A DNA stretch of 8,440 nucleotides from Oscillospiraceae bacterium (GTDB lineage: Bacteria > Bacillota_A > Clostridia > Oscillospirales > Oscillospiraceae). Made by a program: the position numbers and the translations under genes. The DNA lies in assembly GCA_017627975.1 (NCBI GenBank), contig JAGAFT010000115.1, forward strand, positions 1 to 8,440. The letters are read 5' to 3'. Below are positions 1 through 5,835 of this stretch, piece by piece (the first letter of the stretch is position 1; every line of letters begins with the position of its first letter). The notes under the pieces are model-generated. The model had not been told where the DNA came from, made no database searches, and was given only the letters and a program-made list of their open reading frames with translations.

Positions 1-49
1 TATGAGTAAAAGCAAGTTTATGATACCATCTATTTTCACTTTGTCAATT

Positions 50-122
50 GGCTCAACCATTGCCGGAATGCTGGCTCAACCGTTCCGGACAGGTGGCTCA
101 ACTATAACCGGACAGGCGGCTC
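50..122. repeat. Imperfect 22-23 bp tandem repeats, possible insertion-sequence end
   Basis: The octamer GGCTCAAC occurs at 50-57, 73-80 and 95-102, and a partial GGCTC occurs at 118-122, so the period is 23, 22 and 23 bases. Between copies the spacers share a CCGGA core (CCGGAAT, CCGGACAGG, CCGGACAGG). The array ends in a small GC hairpin (GCGGC-TCC-GCCGC, 116-128), followed by a separate 7-bp inverted repeat, ATATTCA-CCAA-TGAATAT (135-152). Several copies of a roughly 20-bp repeat just inside an element's end are known from IS21-family elements, where they are transposase sites. Assigning this array to such an element is an inference: no transposase gene and no target duplication is visible. 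It could also be an unrelated intergenic repeat. Confidence 0.5.
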
Positions 123-165
123 CGCCGCACCAGAATATTCACCAATGAATATGGCATCAAAAGGA

Positions 166-206
166 AACAGAGTACCTGATCGCATAACCGCCTTCGGTAC
201 TCTGTT
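166..206 (-). terminator. Stem-loop terminator, possibly bidirectional
   Basis: A perfect 11-bp inverted repeat (AACAGAGTACC at 166-176 and GGTACTCTGTT at 196-206) encloses a 19-nt loop. On the minus strand the stem begins 12 bases after the stop codon of the 71-residue gene and is followed by a T-rich tail (TCCTTTTG). On the plus strand it is followed by CTCTTC and then eight T, so it could also stop transcription arriving from the left. The loop is longer than in a typical intrinsic terminator. Confidence 0.65.
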
Positions 207-218
207 CTCTTCTTTTTT

Positions 219-434
219 TTAACTCTCCGGATCAATCTGCTCAAGGCGATCATTGATTGCATCGACTGCACTCTGCGCCTGTTCGATTGCGTTCTGCTGG
301 GTTTGCTCCGTCTGGGTATTCGTCGTCCCGAAGCCAAGTCCGTCCATCTGGGTCATGGTAAGATAGCCGATCAGCAGGGCGACAAGCAAAAGAATCATGA
401 GCGCAAGCCCGGAGCCTTTTCCTTTGTTATTCAT
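219..434 (-). CDS. Small single-pass membrane protein of unknown function (71 aa)
   Basis: I do not recognise a family. The start is a short polar, basic stretch (MNNKGKGSG). One hydrophobic segment follows at about residues 10-28, rich in L, I, V and A. After a Gly/Thr-rich linker (about 31-42) comes a Gln- and acid-rich helix (about 43-67) that could form a coiled coil. The basic N-terminus suggests the tail lies outside the cell. The layout superficially resembles a prepilin, but the Phe after the processing Gly and the Glu at position 5 are missing, so ordinary pilin processing is unlikely. The ATG is the only plausible start because an in-frame TGA lies seven codons upstream; its ribosome binding site is weak. 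The gene starts 74 bases after the end of the LTA-synthase-like gene and is followed by a stem-loop terminator, so it is probably cotranscribed with that gene. Confidence 0.65.
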   Translation of the reverse strand: MNNKGKGSGLALMILLLVALLIGYLTMTQMDGLGFGTTNTQTEQTQQNAIEQAQSAVDAINDRLEQIDPES

Positions 435-508
435 ACTCGATCACGACCTGTCACCACGCCGTTCTTGCACTTCCTTCTTCGCTCTGGTTTCTGTTCCTTT
501 CATTCAGC

Positions 509-2824
509 TTATTGCACCTCAAACCACGCCGGGTCGATCTCGTCAAAGAGGTTGGCATACTGGATGTATTGGTACTTCTGAATCAGAGGGTCATCCATGA
601 CCTCGGCAACACTTGTGTAGATATTGCTTTCAATATCCATGACCCCTTGCGAAGAAATGATGGGGTACTTCTCATGTACTTCTTCCAGCATCTGCACATA
701 AGGAGGTTGAGGAAAATTACCGCGTTCCAAGATCAGCCAAGGAAGATAGTTAGCGCTGATACTGATATTTTTCAGTGTCTCAGTATCATAGTTTGTCCAT
801 ATAAAAAACTTCGTTTTGAAAAAGTCCAAGTTCTGGCTGACAGTATTATAGATACCTGCTTGAGTGGCGGTACTCATCCCAGGCTGATGATCCCCGAAGA
901 AGATGATCATGGTGGGCTCATCAACGTTCTGATAGGTCTCTATAAGCTGCTGAACTGCAGAATCTGACGCCTTGACCAGAGAGAGGTACACCCTGGCATC
1001 CTGACTCAGTTCACTTCCATATTGCTTTACTGTCTCATCTTCAATCACATCTTCAAAATGCTCATATCCAGAATGATTCTGCATCGTCACATCAAACAGG
1101 AACGTTGGTAACGCCCCTTTACTTTCCTTGACTGATTCTATATACTGGTAATCTCCAAGATCTGATGGAAGATTATGTAGATAAGCTATGGGCGCATATG
1201 CACTGATATCATCAATGGAATGGAAACGCTCAAATCCCAAAAACGGATAGACCATATTGCGGTTCCAGTTTGTCGCCCGATTGGAATGGAACGATTCTGC
1301 TGTATAACCTATATCTTCGAAGTAAGAAGCTAAGGAGAACAAAGGTCTCGTGACATTAGAGGTGTAGGGATAGGCTCCCATCCCGAGGAATGCAAGCGTG
1401 TTTCCGGTCAATGCCTCAAACTCTGTGTTGCATGTACCTCCGCCTAGCACGGAAACATAGAGATCTCCACTCACAGTATTTTTATCTAAGCTGTCTATAA
1501 ATGGCATCACATCAATCCGAGGATCAAGCCCCACTGTACGCAGATCTGAGAAGGCCTCATTCATAACCATGATGATGTTGGTCGGCTGAATACCTTTGCG
1601 CTGTTTTTCTTGATACGCCCCAAGGTAGTCACCTACTGTTTCCGCAGAATAGCCTTCGGGCTTACGCACAACAGAGTTAAATGCATTTTTCAGAAACGAC
1701 AGCACGATTCCCTCTCGGTGAAAACTCTCCATCACCCTCGCATCCCACGCAAAGGAATTAACCCTCGCAAATGCAGGAGTATTGATTCCAGCAAAAAAGA
1801 TCAACACAGCAGAAACCGCTGAAGCGAAACGCATAAGTATTTTTTTCTTCAGGGGCGCCTTTTTTGCAGGAGATTCCCTGAAAGACAGGATCACCAAGAT
1901 GCAATAAAGAGCAATCACCACCAGTGCCACGATCATCTTCCAGGAGGGGCGCAAAGTATAACCGTCAATCACTTCCATTGCCGTGCTGAATGCTTTCAGA
2001 TCAGCGGGCATGATTGGCTTTCCCCGGAAGGAGATCACAAAGAAGTTGGCAATATACCAAAATGTAGTGAGTCCACAAACAGTTATGGTTCCTAACCAAG
2101 GCAATGTTATAGCGTTTATGAATAAACTACCTGCAAACAGCAGCAACCAGTTCAATAGGAAGTCTGTGTAATCCACATAAGGAAGACTACCACAAAGGAA
2201 ACAGCCAAGAATTAAATCTATAATGATTGTTGATGCACTGAGTAAAGGGAGTTGAATCGGTGGAATATGTGTTATTAAGAAGAAAACTACAGCCGTGACC
2301 AAAATAGAAACCAAGAATATCGCTACAAAGTAAAAAATCCAAAACCATAATGGTATATAATCAAACCCTGAAAGATTGATCGTAGCACCATCCTTAGGGT
2401 TATCAATTACAGCATGAAGAAGGGGCTCTTCCTCAGAAGAGAACGCTCCTTGTATCGTACGAGTAAACGGGTGCGTGATTCCCTTACTGTTTACATGAGT
2501 AATAGAATATCCAAAAACTGAAATATCAAAAGACAGGATATCTGCTTCTTCTACGTCAAAAATATGAAGGGTGATATCGTTTATATCATAGCGAAGGTCA
2601 CGAAGCCGCAGAGTTTTTAACTCCGATCCAAAATATGACTCACCTCGATAGAGATATGCAAAAGGCTCCCGGTCAGAGCTAAGATATGAAAAACTGCTTC
2701 CTTCTCCTACAATATTGTCTGTGAAGAAAACAGCATCGAAACGTGGGGGAGCAAAACCGAAAAAAACCAGCATGAAAGCAAGTGGGAAAGCAATCAAAAA
2801 AGATAGAACTGTTTTCTTGTTCAT
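509..2824 (-). CDS. LTA synthase / phosphoglycerol transferase family membrane protein (sulfatase fold)
   Basis: This is a 771-residue membrane enzyme of the LtaS/MdoB family, which transfers phosphoglycerol-type groups onto surface polymers using a metal and a catalytic threonine. Visible segments: TM1 (about 5-25), a soluble stretch (about 26-157), six further hydrophobic helices (about 159-185, 195-213, 222-242, 244-265, 298-314 and 334-350), then the catalytic domain. A Lys-rich cytoplasmic loop at 320-332 fits an N-in topology with the catalytic domain outside. Family residues are present: Asn422-Glu423 (metal), Thr464 in GGGTCNTEF (nucleophile), His513 and Arg516, His584 in MQNH, and Asp645-His646 in GDH. 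An Ala-Phe-Ala at 351-353 after the last helix resembles a signal-peptidase site, as in processed LtaS. The start has a modest AGGAG about 13 bases upstream. It is longer than a typical LtaS of about 650 residues because of the 26-157 insertion. The exact substrate cannot be told from sequence, and the gene is more AT-rich than the pil genes. Confidence 0.9.
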   Translation of the reverse strand: MNKKTVLSFLIAFPLAFMLVFFGFAPPRFDAVFFTDNIVGEGSSFSYLSSDREPFAYLYRGESYFGSELKTLRLRDLRYDINDITLHIFDVEEADILSFDISVFGYSITHVNSKGITHPFTRTIQGAFSSEEEPLLHAVIDNPKDGATINLSGFDYIPLWFWIFYFVAIFLVSILVTAVVFFLITHIPPIQLPLLSASTIIIDLILGCFLCGSLPYVDYTDFLLNWLLLFAGSLFINAITLPWLGTITVCGLTTFWYIANFFVISFRGKPIMPADLKAFSTAMEVIDGYTLRPSWKMIVALVVIALYCILVILSFRESPAKKAPLKKKILMRFASAVSAVLIFFAGINTPAFARVNSFAWDARVMESFHREGIVLSFLKNAFNSVVRKPEGYSAETVGDYLGAYQEKQRKGIQPTNIIMVMNEAFSDLRTVGLDPRIDVMPFIDSLDKNTVSGDLYVSVLGGGTCNTEFEALTGNTLAFLGMGAYPYTSNVTRPLFSLASYFEDIGYTAESFHSNRATNWNRNMVYPFLGFERFHSIDDISAYAPIAYLHNLPSDLGDYQYIESVKESKGALPTFLFDVTMQNHSGYEHFEDVIEDETVKQYGSELSQDARVYLSLVKASDSAVQQLIETYQNVDEPTMIIFFGDHQPGMSTATQAGIYNTVSQNLDFFKTKFFIWTNYDTETLKNISISANYLPWLILERGNFPQPPYVQMLEEVHEKYPIISSQGVMDIESNIYTSVAEVMDDPLIQKYQYIQYANLFDEIDPAWFEVQ

Positions 2825-2857
2825 TTTAATAATCTATCTCCTGCTGTTATTTGAAGA

Positions 2858-2887
2858 AAAGGCTCCACCTAAACAGGTGGAGCCTTT
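2858..2887 (-). terminator. Strong intrinsic terminator after the pilin gene
   Basis: A perfect 13-bp stem (AAAGGCTCCACCT at 2858-2870 with AGGTGGAGCCTTT at 2875-2887) closes a 4-nt loop. On the minus strand the stem ends in a T-rich run (CCTTTTCTTC). It sits 57 bases past the pilin stop codon and only 33 bases before the start of the next gene, so it separates the pilin transcript from the LTA-synthase-like gene or attenuates read-through into it. Confidence 0.88.
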
Positions 2888-2944
2888 AACATAGGCTATC
2901 CACTTCCCTTTCCCGGAAAGAGACGGAAGCACAATCATTTTTTC

Positions 2945-3328
2945 TTAACCGACCTTGACTCCAGAGCCATCAGTCTCAACACTGATAGTGAAGCTTTGTC
3001 CCTTTGTATGATTCGGAACGTTAACTTTGCCCCAGGTGCTATTACCAATATATGCAGAACCACTCCCATAAATCTGCCATTTTGGCTGGGTCTGCTGAGC
3101 TGCAACGTTAATAGTACTGGGCAGATTAGATGTCTTGCCATCCCATTCCAGCAAAGCCGCCATTTGTTCGGCATACGCTCCACGAACATTTGCGAGGTCA
3201 GTAGCCTCTCTTGCCTTCTCCAGCTGCGCAGTGAAAATGGGGATTGCGATGGCAACGAGGACGGCGATGATCGCAACGACGATCAGGAGCTCGGCCAGGG
3301 TAAAGCCCTTGTTGTTGTTTTTCTTCAT
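2945..3328 (-). CDS. Type IV prepilin (class III signal peptide)
   Basis: This 127-residue precursor is a pilin subunit, probably the main one of this locus. The leader MKKNNNKG is followed by FTLAELLIVVAIIAVLVAIA: cleavage after Gly8 would leave Phe at +1 (then N-methylated) and Glu at +5, the residue needed for fibre assembly. The hydrophobic helix (about 9-30) anchors the precursor in the membrane and later packs in the fibre core; the rest is a small globular head with no cysteines. The start at 3328 is chosen because AAGGAG lies exactly 7 bases upstream and the leader then has the usual length. A longer in-frame start at 3382 would place the leader RNA hairpin inside the coding region. 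The gene has its own promoter and a strong terminator, as expected for a subunit needed in excess over PilB, PilT and PilC. Whether it is a major pilin or a pseudopilin is inferred from that context. Confidence 0.92.
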   Translation of the reverse strand: MKKNNNKGFTLAELLIVVAIIAVLVAIAIPIFTAQLEKAREATDLANVRGAYAEQMAALLEWDGKTSNLPSTINVAAQQTQPKWQIYGSGSAYIGNSTWGKVNVPNHTKGQSFTISVETDGSGVKVG

Positions 3329-3347
3329 GTAGTTTCTCCTTTTCATT

Positions 3348-3446
3348 TGGATTTGCTTGTCGGCATCCGGATTGACCGACAAACATAATTTTCAAGGGGA
3401 ATTTGGAAACTTTATTCTCTGCTATCCGGGTATAGCTTCAAATCCA
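3348..3446 (-). ncRNA. Candidate structured 5' leader of the pilin mRNA (three-way junction)
   Basis: Read on the minus strand, an outer helix P1 pairs TGGATTTG (3446-3439) with CAAATCCA (3355-3348), 8 bp without mismatch. Two nucleotides inside it, P2 pairs GCTAT (3436-3432) with ATAGC (3425-3421) around the loop ACCCGG. P3 pairs TTGTCGG (3382-3376) with CCGACAA (3363-3357), plus a possible G-U pair, and only one nucleotide separates P3 from P1. A linker of about 38 nt joins P2 and P3. Both loops carry CCGG (3429-3426 and 3370-3367), so a loop-loop contact is possible. The structure ends 7 bases before the pilin AAGGAG. It does not show the GCAAA/GACGCAAAGC core that I know from class I c-di-GMP riboswitches. 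The helices are seen in the sequence; a regulatory role is inferred. Confidence 0.42.
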
Positions 3447-3452
3447 TCAATT

Positions 3453-3481
3453 ATTATACAAAAATGACAAAAGGATTGCAA
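3453..3481 (-). promoter_or_regulatory. Predicted sigma-A promoter of the pilin gene
   Basis: On the minus strand a -35-like TTGCAA (3481-3476, 4 of 6 consensus bases) is separated by exactly 17 bp from a perfect -10 TATAAT (3458-3453). Transcription would start near 3446, giving a leader of about 118 nt. The promoter lies in the 181-bp gap between pilC and the pilin gene, so the pilin can be expressed independently of the upstream operon. I see no terminator after pilC, so read-through is also possible. Confidence 0.7.
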
Positions 3482-3509
3482 GAGTTTTTTTCGCGTCTTA
3501 AGAAATTCT

Positions 3510-4721
3510 TCACATCACGCTGTACATGCTGAACATCGCCATGTAGACCGCGATGACAATGAAACCCGCGACCACAGCCATGAAGACCAGGAGCGTCGGC
3601 TCCAGCTTCGCGATGGCGGCGTTGATGGCCTGTTCGAGTTCGTTGTCGTAGTAGGAGGCGACCGTCTCCATGGTGGACTGGAGTTCACCGGTCTCTTCGC
3701 CGACGGCCACCATATCCGTCAGGATGTCGGGCATGCAGGCGCTCTCCCGCAGGCTGGTCCCCAGGCCGTGGCCCTCTTCCAGGCGGCCGGAGAGCTTGCC
3801 GATCTCCTGGCTGACGAAGTAGTTGTCGATGACCCGGGCGGTAATGGAGATGGCCCGCGTCAGGGGCAGGCCCGCCGAGAGCATCGTCGCCATGGAGTTT
3901 GCAAACTGGCTTGCGGAGTTCAGCTCGTTGATGTTGCCGAGGACCGGGAGCTTGCGCCCCAGGACCGCGAATTTCAGGCGGCCCTCCTCGGTATTGCCGT
4001 AGAGCTTATAGAAGAGGAAAAACGCGATCGCAATCGCCAGCAGCACCAGCCAGTAGCGCGAGAAGAAGTGCGAAATGGCGATCAGGGCCTGGGTGATGGC
4101 GGGAAGCTCCGCGCCGTAGCTGTCAAAAATGGCCGTGAAGGTCGGGACGACCTTTACCATGATGACGATGACCACGACGATGGCGACAAAGAGGACGAAG
4201 ACCGGGTAGGCCAGGGCACTGCGAACACGCGCCCCCATCCGGGTCTGTTTGTCCAGATGGCGGTGCATGGTGTTGAAGGCCACATCGATGCTGCCGGTCT
4301 CCTCCCCCGCGCGGATCGTATCCACGAAGGTGGCCGGGAGCAGCTTTCCGCCGCGCTCCTCGAAACTGGCGGAGATGGAGCGTCCGGCCTCCACGTCGTC
4401 CGCCACCTGGGTCAGGATGCGCTTGAGGTTCTTGTCCGTGGTCTTGGCGGCGATCAGGTGCACCGTGCGGGCGATGGGGATGCCGGCCCGCAGGATGATG
4501 GCAAACTGACTGCACATCACGGTGAAGGCCTTCATATCGAGCCTGGTCCCGCCGATGTCGCGGCTCAGGAAGCCGTTTTTGTCCCGGACTTCCGTCATTT
4601 TCAGGACGATGTCACAGGTCTCCTTGATGCGTTCGGCGGCGTCCAGCTCGTTATAGCCCTCGATGATGCCGGAGACGCGCCGGCCGTCCTTCGAGATGGC
4701 CGAATACTTATACGTTACCAG
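3510..4721 (-). CDS. pilC: Type IV pilus inner-membrane platform protein PilC (GspF family)
   Basis: PilC is the polytopic membrane protein on which PilB and PilT act to add or remove pilin subunits. Counted from position 4721 it has 403 residues, the usual family length. The N-terminus (TYKYSAISKDGRRVSG, about 3-18) is typical of the family. The protein has the duplicated GspF domain: AGIPIARTVHLI (about 79-90) with AGEETG (about 138-143), and AGLPLTRAISIT (about 283-294) with VGEETG (about 340-345). Three hydrophobic helices lie at about 170-193, 223-240 and 376-395. The start is unresolved. The first in-frame ATG (4598) would remove the conserved first 41 residues, and upstream of it there is only a CTG (4721), 9 bases after AGAGGAAG, before an in-frame TGA at 4730-4728. 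A GTG at 4731 and an ATG at 4750 are in other frames, so a one-base indel could also explain this. It lies 37 bases after pilT. Confidence 0.9.
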   Translation of the reverse strand: MVTYKYSAISKDGRRVSGIIEGYNELDAAERIKETCDIVLKMTEVRDKNGFLSRDIGGTRLDMKAFTVMCSQFAIILRAGIPIARTVHLIAAKTTDKNLKRILTQVADDVEAGRSISASFEERGGKLLPATFVDTIRAGEETGSIDVAFNTMHRHLDKQTRMGARVRSALAYPVFVLFVAIVVVIVIMVKVVPTFTAIFDSYGAELPAITQALIAISHFFSRYWLVLLAIAIAFFLFYKLYGNTEEGRLKFAVLGRKLPVLGNINELNSASQFANSMATMLSAGLPLTRAISITARVIDNYFVSQEIGKLSGRLEEGHGLGTSLRESACMPDILTDMVAVGEETGELQSTMETVASYYDNELEQAINAAIAKLEPTLLVFMAVVAGFIVIAVYMAMFSMYSVM

Positions 4722-4758
4722 AGAGCTTCACTTCCTCTCAATCGATACATGCGTTTCC

Positions 4759-5805
4759 TCAGACCGCGTTCTTCTTCACATAGTCCTGCTCGTGGGCATA
4801 GTGCAGGGCCGTGTCGCGGGTGATCAGCCCGGCGCGGTAGAGCCGCACCAGGGCCTGGTCCATGGTCATGCCGCCGATGGCGGCGCTGGTGGCGATGGCG
4901 TTTGCAATCTGGGGGGTGTTTCCGGAGCGGATCAGGTTCCGGATTGCGTCCGTAACCAACATCAGCTCGCAGGCAAGCACTCTTCCGCCGCCCTTCTTCT
5001 GGACAAGCTGCTGGGTCACGACGGCCTGCAGCACCATGCTGAGCTGGAGGCGGATCTGGGTCTGCATGCCCTCGGGGAAGACCTGGACAATACGGTCCAC
5101 GGCGTCCGAGGCGCTGCCGGTATGCAGGGTGCCGAAGACAAGGTGGCCGGTCTCGGCCGCGGTGATGGCGGTCTCGATGGTGTCGCGGTCACGCATTTCG
5201 CCGATGAGAATGACATTCGGGTCCTCGCGGAGGCTGGCCCGGAGGCCGTCGGAAAAGCTTCGTGTGTCGCGGCCGATCTCGCGCTGGTTGATGGCGCAGA
5301 GGTCGGGCTTGTACAGATATTCCACCGGGTCCTCGAGGGTCACGATGTGCGCCCGGCGGGTGTGGTTGATGCGGTCGAGCATGGAGGCCAGCGTCGTGGA
5401 CTTACCGGAGCCGGTCTCGCCGGTCACCAGGACGATGCCCTTGTGGAGCTTCGTGAGCTCCAGCGCCGCGGGCGGCAGGCCCAGGTTTTCGAGCTCGGGG
5501 ATCGTCTCACGCAGGAGGCGCAGCGCGATGGAAGGCTGGCCCTGCTGGCGGAAGAGATGGACACGGCAGCGGTTCCCGCCCCAGCTTCCGGCGAGGTCCA
5601 GCTCGCCGATCTGCTCCATCTCGCGATAGGCGCTTCCGGCCAGGAACCTTGCCACATCTTCACAGTCCTGTGCCGTCAGGGGCGTCGGCTCCATATCCCG
5701 GAGTTCGCCGTCCAGGCGGTACTTCGGCGGCAGGCCGCAGATCAGGTGGATGTCCGAGGCGCCGTCCTGTTTCGCTCTCGCGACCAGTTCATCGACAGAG
5801 ATCAT
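4759..5805 (-). CDS. pilT: Type IV pilus retraction ATPase PilT
   Basis: PilT is a cytoplasmic hexameric ATPase that powers pilus depolymerisation and hence twitching motility. The 348-residue length is normal. Seen in order: an N-terminal PAS-like region (about 1-100), Walker A GETGSGKST (129-137), the Asp box IVTLEDP (154-160), Walker B VILIGEMRD with catalytic Glu203 (198-206), the His box with His228 (220-243), and AIRNLIR at 287-293. The last motif is the PilT signature required for retraction, and it distinguishes this protein from the neighbouring PilB. It also lacks the tetracysteine zinc motif of PilB. AGGAGG lies 8 bases before the ATG. The gene follows pilB by about 30 bases and precedes pilC, so the three are probably one transcript. 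Presence of PilT argues for a dynamic pilus rather than a type II secretion pseudopilus. Confidence 0.96.
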   Translation of the reverse strand: MISVDELVARAKQDGASDIHLICGLPPKYRLDGELRDMEPTPLTAQDCEDVARFLAGSAYREMEQIGELDLAGSWGGNRCRVHLFRQQGQPSIALRLLRETIPELENLGLPPAALELTKLHKGIVLVTGETGSGKSTTLASMLDRINHTRRAHIVTLEDPVEYLYKPDLCAINQREIGRDTRSFSDGLRASLREDPNVILIGEMRDRDTIETAITAAETGHLVFGTLHTGSASDAVDRIVQVFPEGMQTQIRLQLSMVLQAVVTQQLVQKKGGGRVLACELMLVTDAIRNLIRSGNTPQIANAIATSAAIGGMTMDQALVRLYRAGLITRDTALHYAHEQDYVKKNAV

Positions 5806-5835
5806 GTTTCACTCCTCCTTGCTTCGCCCGGCGGC

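Noticed and set aside
1..160. Plus-strand reading frame through the GGCTCAAC repeats as a transposase remnant
   Set aside because: It is about 50 codons, encodes the repeats themselves and shows no transposase motif.
98..337. 79-codon Arg-rich minus-strand frame at the left end
   Set aside because: It overlaps the 71-residue gene out of frame and runs through the terminator and the repeat array.
2935..3276. 113-codon minus-strand frame overlapping the pilin gene
   Set aside because: It is an out-of-frame shadow of the pilin gene, basic and without domain features.
3329..3382. Longer in-frame start for the pilin at 3382
   Set aside because: The added residues do not resemble a pilin leader, the region overlaps the leader hairpin, and the ATG at 3328 has AAGGAG at ideal spacing.
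3329..3450. Pilin leader as a standard class I c-di-GMP riboswitch
   Set aside because: The conserved GCAAA and GACGCAAAGC core segments that I know for that class are absent; other classes cannot be judged by eye.
4599..4721. Accepting the ATG at 4598 as the pilC start
   Set aside because: It would delete about 41 residues that match the conserved PilC N-terminus and give a protein shorter than the family.
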